63,148 bases of DNA, from contig DGSP01000080.1 of assembly GCA_002393555.1 (NCBI GenBank), positions 1-63,148 of the forward strand, given 5' to 3'. Below the pieces are notes generated by a model. That model saw nothing but the letters and a program-made list of their open reading frames with translations, searched no databases and had not been told where the DNA came from. This DNA is from Prevotellaceae bacterium UBA4359. GTDB lineage: Bacteria > Bacteroidota > Bacteroidia > Bacteroidales > Bacteroidaceae. This document shows positions 51,957 through 59,421 of the stretch, one piece after another (positions within the stretch are counted from its first letter, which is position 1; the number at the start of each line of letters is the position of its first letter). A program made the position numbers and the translations under genes.

Positions 51957-53111
51957 TTATTCCTCGGGAGCCGTAGTGGGAGTGGAGAGAGCCGCTTCGG
52001 TGCCCAGTTTGTCGATGGCCTCGCGAGTGTGGTTCATCCAGAGTTCACGCACGGCAGCACGTTCTGCCAGAGCAGGAATGTACTCGTCGCCAGTCACATA
52101 GCCCTTCAGGCAAGCCTCGGTGAAAGTGGTCTCATAGGCAGTGGTTTCGATACCTTTAGCGTTGAAGAGTGAGTACCAACTTTCTTCGTCGTCGGGGTCA
52201 GCCATGTCGTTGTGGGCATGGTCACCGGCAATGGACATGAGGGGATAGAGTTGTGCTTTGGTGGAGGTGTTTTTTGTATAGACCATCGTCTTAGTCACGT
52301 CGCCCACGGCGATGTCGAAAGTGCCGCCGTTGATGTGATTCAGCACGTCCTCAGCATAGGTCTCGTTCATATCGACGGTGCCCACATAGTAGTTGGGGTT
52401 GATGGCGCGGAGATGGCCTTCCAACTGCAGGTAGCGGATGTTGCCGCCATAGTAGTCGTAGCCTTCAGGATTGCCGTGACCCATGAATGCCACGATGCCC
52501 TCGGACACGGCTTCCTTGATGTCTCTCTCCTTGTTCAGCACCTCGGCCAGTGCCGCAGCATCGCTCTCCTCGGCCATGAGGGGAGTGCCCACCACCACGT
52601 TGAGGTCGAGGCTCTTCATGTAGGCCGTGCTGAAGTCGCCGTTGCGGTTGTTCATGAAGTCCTTCACATAGGTGTCGCGCACACGGCGGTACTCCTCGCC
52701 GGGAATGACCTGCAACGACTGCACCACAATCTGCTCATAGCCGGCCTTGCCGATGGCTGTGAGCCAGTGCTCGGGGTCGTAGTAACTCTTGGGAGCCACG
52801 TTCTCGCCGGCACGAGCATTGTTGATGCAGATGGCTGAAGAGAACGACAGGTAGATGTCCCATCCGGGGAACTCGTTCTTGTAGTCAGACACCACCTGGT
52901 CGAAGGTGTCGTAGGCTTGCTGCCAAGTGGAACCGAAGGCCACGAGCAGGATGGCTTTGTTGTTCCTCTTCTGGCCATTGACCATCGAGTTCACTTCCTG
53001 CTGATACTTCTCGTAGTTCGATGAGTTGTTGTCATCATCGCTGCAAGCGGTGAAACTTACAGCCGTCATGAGGGCCACGGCGGCCATCATGAGATACTTA
53101 ATTTTCTTCAT
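51957..53111 (-). CDS. cbiK: CbiK-like chelatase with lipoprotein signal
   Basis: The 384-residue protein begins MKKIKYLMMAAVALMTAVSFTAC, a lipobox signal, and then a CbiK-type fold: AILLVAFGSTWQQAYDTFDQV (about 54-74), IVVQSLQVIPGEEYRRV, and the metal-site histidines in FMGHGNPEGYDYYGG (about 218) and SIAGDHAHNDMAD (about 301-313). Sirohydrochlorin cobaltochelatases are normally cytoplasmic; this copy should sit outside the inner membrane. P. gingivalis IhtB is a known lipoprotein relative proposed to take iron from haem. The gene start overlaps receptor C's stop by 14 bases. Metal insertion or removal during tetrapyrrole uptake is inferred. Confidence 0.9.
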   Translation of the reverse strand: MKKIKYLMMAAVALMTAVSFTACSDDDNNSSNYEKYQQEVNSMVNGQKRNNKAILLVAFGSTWQQAYDTFDQVVSDYKNEFPGWDIYLSFSSAICINNARAGENVAPKSYYDPEHWLTAIGKAGYEQIVVQSLQVIPGEEYRRVRDTYVKDFMNNRNGDFSTAYMKSLDLNVVVGTPLMAEESDAAALAEVLNKERDIKEAVSEGIVAFMGHGNPEGYDYYGGNIRYLQLEGHLRAINPNYYVGTVDMNETYAEDVLNHINGGTFDIAVGDVTKTMVYTKNTSTKAQLYPLMSIAGDHAHNDMADPDDEESWYSLFNAKGIETTAYETTFTEACLKGYVTGDEYIPALAERAAVRELWMNHTREAIDKLGTEAALSTPTTAPEE

Positions 53112-55251
53112 TGCTCTGTTGATTTAATGAGTTAAACTTATATTTGTTGGTGATTTTCTTGCCATGATTGAACCGCACCGTGAAGGCGGCATAGAGCGTG
53201 GTGCCCGGCGTGGTGGTGCCGAGGTGAAGGCCGTGGTCGGTCTTGTCTATGTAATTGAAGATGTTGTCGATGCCTGCCTCCACATTGAAGGTGAAGGGTG
53301 TCTGCTTGCCTCGTCGGGGGGAGAAGGAATAGTTGCTGGTGAGTCGCCACAGGTGATAGCCCTTGCCGTTGCCGTTCAGTTGATAGTAGCGGCGGGTGGA
53401 GGCACGTCCGTAGAGGCCGGCACCGAGGGTGTTGTCGTTGCGGAACGTGTGGCTCCACGTGACGAAGCAGTTGCCCTTGTGGTGGGCCATGCCGTCGATG
53501 ACCACGCTCTGCATGATGTCGTGTTCAGTGTCATAGACCTCGGCATCAGTGTCGAGATAACTGTAGCCGATGCCCGTGGTCCACTCGCGGTTGATGCGGT
53601 AGCGCACCGTGAGGTCGGCTCCGTAGGTCTTGGCCGATTCGAGGTTCTTGTAGCGACGAGTCTTCAGGGGCAGATACTTGGTGTAGAGGTCGGAGGGTGC
53701 CTCGCCGTTGGGGATGGTGACGAGGGCAATCATGTCGCGCACATGATTATAATAGCCGGTGGCGGTGATGTTGAAGCCGCCGTGGTTGTACTCCACGCCA
53801 AAGGAGAAGTAGTCGCTATGCTGAGGCTTGAGGGCTGTGTTGCCCAAGTAGAGATAGATGCCGTTCATGTCGCGTACATACTGGTAGTGCAGTTCCTTGG
53901 GTGTGGGAGTCTTGAAACCCTGGCTCCACGAGGCACGGATGCGCCAGTCGTTGCCCACACTGAGCATGGCCGACACCTTGGGGGTGAGCCGCCAGCCAAA
54001 CTGCTGGTTCTTGTTCAGACGCATGCCGGCTGTGAGGTGGGTGGCGACATTGCCGCCACAGGCGAAACGCCATTCGTCCTGCACATAGAGCGCGCCAGTG
54101 TTGTCGTTGGCCTTGCCGCCTTCCACTCGGTTGGGGGCCTTCAGCCAGTCGTAGCGCCACTCGATGCCAGCACTCAGACGGTTGTCGTAGGGGAGGGTGA
54201 ACACGCCCTTCAGGTGGGCCATGGTGCGCTGCTGGTCGCTCTGCAGTTGCGATTGTCCGGGATAGAAGGGGAAATAGGACGTGGAATGGCCGTTCACCAT
54301 GCCGTCGGTGAGGGTGACTGCGGTGAAGTCGTAGTGGTAGGCATGGCGGTTCCAATCCACATCGAGGGTGAGGACATCGGTGTCGTTCAGCCGCCACTTG
54401 CCGCCTGCCGAGGCCGAGGCATTGTTGTAGCGGAGGTCGTAGGTCTTCACATCGACACCTGGATGATTGCCGCTGGGGCGGTAGATGCGCTTGCGGTAGA
54501 TGCTGCCATCGAGATACAGTTCCAAGGCTTCCGTGGGAGAGTAGGTGAGGCGTTCGGCTACCTGCCAGTTGGTGTAGCGGTTCACGGTCTTGTTGCGCGA
54601 GTCGGTGATGAGATATTCCGTCTGGTGAGGGTCTTCGCGCGAGGTGTTCTGCCATCCGTCGGAGTGCTGCAGTTGGAAGTTCGTGTAACTGTTGAACTTG
54701 CCGAAGTTGAGGGCGATGCCGTTGTGCTGGCGCAGTTCGCCGTGAGAGCCGCCACGGGTGGTGTTCTCCACAAGGATGCCCTCGGTGTCGTGCTTTTTGG
54801 TGATGATGTTGATGACTCCGGCAATGGCATCGGAGCCGTAGAGGGCAGAAGAGGCCCCCTTCACAATCTCGATGCGCTCGATGTTGTGTGGGTCGATGAG
54901 GCCGAGGTCGTTCTCGCCGCCGTTGTCGCCGTGGATGCGCTTTCCGTCAATAAGGATGAGGATGTAGGAGTTGCCGAGACCGTTCATCTGCATCTGGCTA
55001 CCCATGTCACCCTCGTTGAAAGCAAAAGAGGCGGTCAGTCCCCCGAGAATGTCCTCGAGCGAACGACCACCATAGTTCTGTAGCATTTTGCCGCTGATGA
55101 CCTCTGTCTGTACAGGCGCATTCTTCAGCAGGTGCTGAGTGCCAGTACCTGTCACGACCACTTCCTGCAAGGAGTCTTCCTTCAGTGTGTCTTGTGCCAA
55201 CGATGTCTGGGTGAGACACAGCAGTGCCAACCCAAGAAGTCCTTTCTTCAT
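53098..55251 (-). CDS. btuB: TonB-dependent receptor (BtuB-like), receptor C, riboswitch-controlled
   Basis: The chosen start MKKGLLGLALLCLTQTSLAQ gives 717 residues; the ATG eight codons earlier lies in the expression-platform hairpin. The plug domain shows EVVVTGTGTQHLLKNAPVQTEVIS (about 28-52), LILIDGKRIHGDNGG and the box KGASSALYGSDAIAGVINIIT. A large barrel ends TTLYAAFTVRFNHGKKITNKYKF-like, with an unusually long tail. It is the first gene after a cobalamin riboswitch, so B12 or corrinoid transport is well supported by regulation. Confidence 0.9.
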   Translation of the reverse strand: MKKGLLGLALLCLTQTSLAQDTLKEDSLQEVVVTGTGTQHLLKNAPVQTEVISGKMLQNYGGRSLEDILGGLTASFAFNEGDMGSQMQMNGLGNSYILILIDGKRIHGDNGGENDLGLIDPHNIERIEIVKGASSALYGSDAIAGVINIITKKHDTEGILVENTTRGGSHGELRQHNGIALNFGKFNSYTNFQLQHSDGWQNTSREDPHQTEYLITDSRNKTVNRYTNWQVAERLTYSPTEALELYLDGSIYRKRIYRPSGNHPGVDVKTYDLRYNNASASAGGKWRLNDTDVLTLDVDWNRHAYHYDFTAVTLTDGMVNGHSTSYFPFYPGQSQLQSDQQRTMAHLKGVFTLPYDNRLSAGIEWRYDWLKAPNRVEGGKANDNTGALYVQDEWRFACGGNVATHLTAGMRLNKNQQFGWRLTPKVSAMLSVGNDWRIRASWSQGFKTPTPKELHYQYVRDMNGIYLYLGNTALKPQHSDYFSFGVEYNHGGFNITATGYYNHVRDMIALVTIPNGEAPSDLYTKYLPLKTRRYKNLESAKTYGADLTVRYRINREWTTGIGYSYLDTDAEVYDTEHDIMQSVVIDGMAHHKGNCFVTWSHTFRNDNTLGAGLYGRASTRRYYQLNGNGKGYHLWRLTSNYSFSPRRGKQTPFTFNVEAGIDNIFNYIDKTDHGLHLGTTTPGTTLYAAFTVRFNHGKKITNKYKFNSLNQQSNEEN

Positions 55252-55268
55252 AAGTCTCTGTGCATGTT

Positions 55269-55288
55269 CACGCATAGTCCTGTGCGTG
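55269..55288 (-). promoter_or_regulatory. Hairpin in the riboswitch expression platform
   Basis: CACGCATAGTCCTGTGCGTG forms a six-pair stem about 18 bases ahead of the receptor C start. It could mask the ribosome site when the riboswitch is bound; this is inferred. Confidence 0.4.
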
Positions 55289-55304
55289 GTGTGTGCATGA
55301 TGTG

Positions 55305-55464
55305 TGTTTGGCAGGTATTCTGGCTTTCCCCCTGTCTGTCCGCCTTCCCGATTCCTCAGTGGCTTGTATGTGTGGACAAACGTGTGTAAGAAGGGGGTTA
55401 CAGCTGCAGGTACAGCCCAGGTCTTTCACCTGATTCCCTTGCATCGAAATGTTCGATTACCAAA
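55305..55464 (-). promoter_or_regulatory. Cobalamin riboswitch
   Basis: Read on the minus strand, the element has the ordered class features GGGAATCAGGTGAAAGACC, GGGCTGTACCTGCAGCTGTA, a GCCACTG segment, GGGAAGGCGG and the B12 box AGCCAGAATACCTGCC (plus strand 55310-55325). A TACCTTTG promoter box lies just upstream (55473-55480). It should repress the receptor C, CbiK-like and receptor B operon when cobalamin is plentiful. Confidence 0.95.
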
Positions 55465-55472
55465 TTCGGGTG

Positions 55473-55480
55473 CAAAGGTA
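55473..55480 (-). promoter_or_regulatory. Promoter -7 box of the riboswitch operon
   Basis: CAAAGGTA reads TACCTTTG on the minus strand and places the transcription start near 55466, exactly at the riboswitch edge. Confidence 0.7.
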
Positions 55481-55488
55481 AGAAAAAG

Positions 55489-55599
55489 AAGTGAAAAGTG
55501 AGAAGTGAAAAGTGAAAAATTTGAGTTTCCTTGCAAATGAGGCACAAGCAGCATGGTGGAAACTTAGATTTTTCACTTTTCACTTCTCACTTTTCACTT
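55489..55599. repeat. Heptamer-armed palindromic repeat (family H1)
   Basis: AAGTGAAAAGTGAGAAGTG units and AAATTTGAGTTTCC on one side are mirrored by GAAACTTAGATT and CACTTTT/CACTTCT units on the other. The loop contains the reverse complement of CCACCATGCTGC. It separates the divergent riboswitch operon and cobB operon, and with the riboswitch fills 55252-55623. Confidence 0.8.
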
Positions 55600-55607
55600 A
55601 AATTCCC

Positions 55608-55615
55608 TACCTTTG
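55608..55615 (+). promoter_or_regulatory. Promoter -7 box of the cobB-cobS operon
   Basis: TACCTTTG ends eight bases before the cobB ATG at 55624, so the first mRNA is predicted to be nearly leaderless. The region where a -33 element would lie is the H1 repeat arm. Confidence 0.6.
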
Positions 55616-55623
55616 CACTCCCA

Positions 55624-56277
55624 ATGACAAAAGGTTTTCTCATAGCAGCACCAACCAGTGGCTCGGGCAAGACAACGGTTGCCCGTGGGCTGATGGCGTT
55701 GCTGGTGGCGAAGGGGATGGAGGTGCAGCCTTTCAAGTGCGGCCCCGACTATATCGACACAAAGTTTCACGAGGCGGTGTGTGGGCGACCGAGCATCAAT
55801 CTCGACACCTTCATGGCTTCGGAAGAGCATGTGAAGGAACTTTTTGCCCGTTACGGCGAGAATGCCGACATGTGTGTGGTGGAGGGCATGATGGGGTTGT
55901 TTGATGGCTATGACCGCGACAAAGGGTCGTCGGCTGAGATAGCCCGTGTGCTGAACCTGCCTGTAGTGCTGGTGGTCGATGCCAAGTCGGCTGCCTATTC
56001 GATGGCACCGTTGCTGTCGGGGTTCTTGCATTTTCGGACGGATGTGCGCATCGCAGGAGTCATCTTCAACAAGGTGGGTTCGGAAAAGCATCGTGCCATG
56101 CTGCAACAAGTGTGCGACGACCTGCAGGTGGAGTGCTTCGGTTTTCTGCCGAAGAGGGCTGAACTGGAACAGGGCAGCCGTTACTTAGGTTTGGACTTCT
56201 CGGAGAAAGTTGAGAGTGCGGCGTTGGTGAATCTGTTGGAGAAGAACGTGAATTGGCAAAGATTATTGGAACTATGA
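55624..56277 (+). CDS. cobB: Cobyrinic acid a,c-diamide synthase, ATPase half
   Basis: The 217-residue protein equals the N-terminal AAA/dethiobiotin-synthetase-like half of CobB/CbiA: IAAPTSGSGKTTVARGL (P-loop, about 6-22), KCGPDYIDTKFH (about 38-49), VVEGMMGLFDGYD and AGVIFNKVGSEKH. It ends at the natural linker, and the glutaminase half is encoded by the next frame, which starts with an ATGA overlap. Upstream residues in the same frame would come from the H1 repeat and are excluded. The two parts are expected to act together to amidate the a and c side chains. Confidence 0.92.
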   Translation: MTKGFLIAAPTSGSGKTTVARGLMALLVAKGMEVQPFKCGPDYIDTKFHEAVCGRPSINLDTFMASEEHVKELFARYGENADMCVVEGMMGLFDGYDRDKGSSAEIARVLNLPVVLVVDAKSAAYSMAPLLSGFLHFRTDVRIAGVIFNKVGSEKHRAMLQQVCDDLQVECFGFLPKRAELEQGSRYLGLDFSEKVESAALVNLLEKNVNWQRLLEL

Positions 56278-56831
56278 TATGTGTGGCAAGAAATAGTGAG
56301 TCTTTTTCGTTTCTCTATCAGGAAGTGCTGGACGAGATGGGCGAGGTCTTCTTCTTCGACCCCGAAACGAACGAACCGTTGCCCTCCGAGTGCGACTTCC
56401 TCTACTTGCCAGGTGGCTATCCTGAGAAGCACCTTGAGGCTTTGGTGCAAGCCGAACGGACGAGGAAGAGTATCAGGGACTTTGCCGAGAGGGGCGGGAA
56501 GATTGTGGCCGAATGTGGTGGCATGATGTATCTGTGCCAGAGCATCGTGACCGACGAAGGCGAGTTCCCCATGTGCGGTGTGCTGCCCTATCGCGTCACG
56601 GCTCGGAAGGCTGACCGAAAACTGTCTCTTGGCTATCGGCGTTTTGTGCTGGATGGTAAGGAATACCGGGGACATGAGTTCCACTATACGCAGTTCCTTG
56701 GCGATGCACCGAAGTCCATCACGCAGGTCTATAACGCCAAGGGAGAACCCGTGCCAACTCCCGTGTTCAGGCATAAGAACGTGCTGGCGAGTTATACACA
56801 TATATATAATATAGGAGATGTCGAATGGTAG
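56274..56831 (+). CDS. cobB: Cobyrinic acid a,c-diamide synthase, glutamine amidotransferase half
   Basis: The 185-residue protein starts MICVARNSESFSFLYQEVLDEM and matches the C-terminal class I glutaminase-like half of CobB/CbiA. It has LYLPGGYPEKHLEAL (about 43-57), KIVAECGGMMYLCQS with the nucleophile Cys (about 79-93), and a final GHEFHYTQF (about 134-142). The conserved family start (xIAVAxDxxFxFxY) aligns with its first residues, so the split is precisely at the domain border. The ATGA overlap implies translational coupling. A frameshift in an originally single gene cannot be excluded from sequence alone. Confidence 0.9.
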   Translation: MICVARNSESFSFLYQEVLDEMGEVFFFDPETNEPLPSECDFLYLPGGYPEKHLEALVQAERTRKSIRDFAERGGKIVAECGGMMYLCQSIVTDEGEFPMCGVLPYRVTARKADRKLSLGYRRFVLDGKEYRGHEFHYTQFLGDAPKSITQVYNAKGEPVPTPVFRHKNVLASYTHIYNIGDVEW

Positions 56832-56852
56832 ATGGTAAATGTCAAATGGTAG
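56822..56852. repeat. ATG-bearing heptamers at the cobQ start (family H4)
   Basis: ATGGTAG, ATGGTAA, ATGTCAA and ATGGTAG follow one another at seven-base spacing from 56825, so ATG codons appear in all three frames. Those at 56825 and 56846 are in the cobQ frame. Confidence 0.85.
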
Positions 56853-58432
56853 AACACCAGAGGTTGCGTCCCGTCATGTTGGCTGGCACGGGCAGCGATG
56901 TAGGCAAGAGCATTCTTGCTACGGCTCTGTGTCGTATCTTCTTGCAGGATGGCTACCATCCCGCCCCCTTCAAGGCACAAAACATGGCACTCAACTCCTA
57001 TGCCACACCCGAAGGACTGGAGATAGGCCGTGCCCAAGCCGTGCAGGCCGAAGCGGCAGGCATCCCTTGCCACACCGACATGAACCCGCTCCTGCTGAAA
57101 CCGCAGAGCGACCACACCAGCCAAGTGGTGCTGAATGGTGTGCCTATCGGCAATCGGGATGCCTACGATTTCTGGAAGAAAGAACCTCTCAGTCCTGACG
57201 GACATTTCCCCCTCGGTTCACACCCACAAGGGGAGAACCATCCGGATGGTCTCCCTCCCCATTATGGGGGAGGGTCGGGGAGAGGGTCTATTGACTTCCG
57301 CCAAGAGGTCTGTGCTGCCTTCGATCGCCTCTCCCAACGCTACAACCCCATCGTGATGGAAGGGGCTGGCTCTATCTCCGAAATCAACCTCCGCGACCAC
57401 GACCTTGTCAACATGCCCATGGCTCGCCATGCCAATGCCGATGTCATTTTGGTGGGCGACATAGACCGTGGCGGTGTCTTTGCTTCCGTCTATGGCAGCA
57501 TCGTTCTCCAAACACCAGAAGACCGACAGCGCATCAAGGGAATCATTATCAATAAGTTTCGTGGTGACCTCCGCCTCTTCGACAGTGGCCGAAAAATGCT
57601 CGAAGACCTTTGTGGCGTGCCTGTCTTGGGTGTGGTGCCCTACTATAAGGACATCCACATCGAGGAAGAGGACAGCGTTGACCTCGCCACCAAATCCATG
57701 CAAGCCGAACGAGGTAAGGTGAATGTGGCGGTGGTGCTATTGCGTCATCTCTCCAACTTTACCGACTTCAATGTGTTAGAGCGCGACCCGCGCATCCACC
57801 TCTTCTATACCAACAACACCGACGACCTCCTCAAGAGCGACATCATTATCCTGCCCGGCTCTAAATCTACTCTCAGCGACCTCTACGAACTGCGGCGCAA
57901 CGGAGTGGCACAGGCTATCATCCGGGCGCATCGGGAAGGAGCGACCGTCATGGGCATCTGTGGTGGCTATCAGATGATGGGCATGGAGGTGTGCGACCCT
58001 CAGCATGTGGAGGGCAACATCGACAGGTTGCCGGGCTTGGGACTCCTGCCCACCACAACCACCATGTCGGGCGAAAAAGTGACACGCCAAGTGACCTGTG
58101 AGTATGGCAGTGGCTACGAGATTCACATGGGGGAGACCAAGCCGCTCCATGCAGAGCCGTCCCCATTGCTGCATCTGAACGACGGCACCACCGATGGCTA
58201 CTATGTGGATGAACACTGCATGGGAACCTACGTGCATGGCATTCTCGACAATCCGCTTTTCATCGAGAAACTGCTAACACCCTTTAAGGGAAAGATGGCG
58301 CAGGCATCAGAAGCCTTTGACTATCAAGCCTTCAAGAACGAACAGTATGACAAACTGGCCGACCATGTGCGCCGCCATCTCGACATGGAACGCCTCTACC
58401 AACTCCTAACTCCTAACTCTCAACTCCCATGA
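56825..58432 (+). CDS. cobQ: Cobyric acid synthase
   Basis: The 535-residue enzyme amidates four side chains of adenosyl-cobyrinic a,c-diamide. The ATPase part has VMLAGTGSDVGKSILATAL (about 17-35), APFKAQNMALNSY and MEGAGSISEINLRDHD. The glutaminase part has VMGICGGYQMMGMEV with the Cys nucleophile (about 376-390) and the His in YEIHMGET. The start comes from ATG heptamers and overlaps cobB's end by seven bases; the in-frame ATG at 56846 is an alternative. Residues about 120-155 (SPDGHFPLGSHPQGENHPDG...) form an insertion absent from the family's usual FxKxFRQEV region, and the tail YQLLTPNSQLP is repeat-encoded. It overlaps cobC by four bases. Confidence 0.94.
   Translation: MVDGKCQMVEHQRLRPVMLAGTGSDVGKSILATALCRIFLQDGYHPAPFKAQNMALNSYATPEGLEIGRAQAVQAEAAGIPCHTDMNPLLLKPQSDHTSQVVLNGVPIGNRDAYDFWKKEPLSPDGHFPLGSHPQGENHPDGLPPHYGGGSGRGSIDFRQEVCAAFDRLSQRYNPIVMEGAGSISEINLRDHDLVNMPMARHANADVILVGDIDRGGVFASVYGSIVLQTPEDRQRIKGIIINKFRGDLRLFDSGRKMLEDLCGVPVLGVVPYYKDIHIEEEDSVDLATKSMQAERGKVNVAVVLLRHLSNFTDFNVLERDPRIHLFYTNNTDDLLKSDIIILPGSKSTLSDLYELRRNGVAQAIIRAHREGATVMGICGGYQMMGMEVCDPQHVEGNIDRLPGLGLLPTTTTMSGEKVTRQVTCEYGSGYEIHMGETKPLHAEPSPLLHLNDGTTDGYYVDEHCMGTYVHGILDNPLFIEKLLTPFKGKMAQASEAFDYQAFKNEQYDKLADHVRRHLDMERLYQLLTPNSQLP
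57186..57290. repeat. In-frame GC-rich palindromic insertion inside cobQ
   Basis: The segment from CTCAGTCCTGACGG to GAGAGGGTC contains the self-complementary ACCATCCGGATGGT (57237-57250) and CCCTCCCCATTATGGGGGAG (57253-57272). It encodes about 35 residues rich in Gly, Pro and His between conserved CobQ blocks. It is unlike the heptamer families in this window. Confidence 0.8.
58399..58428. repeat. TAACTCC heptamers forming the cobQ C-terminus (family H5)
   Basis: CCAACTCCTAACTCCTAACT followed by CTCAACTCC encodes the last residues of CobQ. The same TAACTCC unit precedes the truncated peptide-gene copy at 10064-10088. Confidence 0.8.
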
Positions 58433-59421
58433 TTGATGGCCACGGTGACGACATCTACCGCTATTCAGGCATTCGTATGAACTTCAGTTCCAACATCTAT
58501 GCCCATGCCGACCTTTCGGGGTTGGAGGCTCACCTGTGTCGCCATCTGAACGTCATACGTTCTTATCCGGAACCATCGCCGCGTTCGTTGGAAAACCTGA
58601 TTGCCCATGAGTATGGCATCGATGCAGACGAAGTATTGGTGACCAGTGGTGCCACCGATGCCATCTATCTGATTGCTCAGGCTTTCCGCAACCGAAAGAC
58701 CTACCATGTCTATCATCCCACTTTCTCTGAATATGAAGATGCCTGTAGTATGTATGGCTATGAAGAACAACCCAATGGCGCGCTCTGCTGGCTCTGCAAC
58801 CCCAACAACCCGACGGGCGAAGTCTTTTCCACCTCTTTCATCGAGGAATTGTCCGCTCGGCATGAATGGGTGGTCATCGACCAGTCTTACGAAGACTACA
58901 CCCTTGCCCCCATGCTTTCTCCTCGCGAAGCAGTGTCCATGGCTAATGTCCTGCAACTCCATTCCATGACCAAGCAGTATGCCATCCCTGGACTCCGTAT
59001 CGGCTATGTTGTGGCATCTGCTAAACTGATTGCCACCCTTCGCCACCACTATCGCCCATGGGCGGTCAATGGCATTGCTATCGAAGCAGGCAAGTGGCTT
59101 CTCGCTCATCGCCCCCCCATCATCTCCTCCCTCCCTTCCCTCCTCCAAGAGGCCACTCGCCTCCGTTCCTCTCTCTCCACCCTTGCTGGCATCGGTTTCC
59201 CCGATGGCCTCACACCCCTCACTCCCTTCTTCCTCTGCACCATCCACCCTCACACCGCCGCCGCCCTCAAAGCCTATTTGGCTCAAGAACACGGCATCCT
59301 CATCCGCGATGCCTCCAACTTCCGTGGCCTCACCCCCCATCACTTCCGCCTCGCCACCCAATCTCCAGAGGAGAACGATGCCTTAGTGGCGGCCATCACC
59401 CAATTCCTTCAGCAAAAATGA
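58429..59421 (+). CDS. cobC: Threonine-phosphate decarboxylase-like PLP enzyme
   Basis: The 330-residue fold type I PLP protein supplies the aminopropanol-phosphate linker of cobalamin from L-threonine phosphate (CobC/CobD type; naming differs between organisms). It shows NFSSNIYAHADLSGL (about 18-32), VTSGATDAIYLIAQAF (about 71-86), LCNPNNPTGEVF (about 114-125), VVIDQSYEDY and the Schiff-base lysine in HSMTKQYAIPGLRIGYV (about 181-197). It overlaps cobQ and cbiB by four bases each (ATGA). The gene is slightly shorter than the usual length of about 360. Confidence 0.9.
   Translation: MIDGHGDDIYRYSGIRMNFSSNIYAHADLSGLEAHLCRHLNVIRSYPEPSPRSLENLIAHEYGIDADEVLVTSGATDAIYLIAQAFRNRKTYHVYHPTFSEYEDACSMYGYEEQPNGALCWLCNPNNPTGEVFSTSFIEELSARHEWVVIDQSYEDYTLAPMLSPREAVSMANVLQLHSMTKQYAIPGLRIGYVVASAKLIATLRHHYRPWAVNGIAIEAGKWLLAHRPPIISSLPSLLQEATRLRSSLSTLAGIGFPDGLTPLTPFFLCTIHPHTAAALKAYLAQEHGILIRDASNFRGLTPHHFRLATQSPEENDALVAAITQFLQQK

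Noticed and set aside
59058..59417. Upstream extension of cbiB
   Set aside because: It runs through cobC in another frame and translates as Pro/Ser/His-rich sequence; the ATG at 59418 with ATGA overlap is the natural start.
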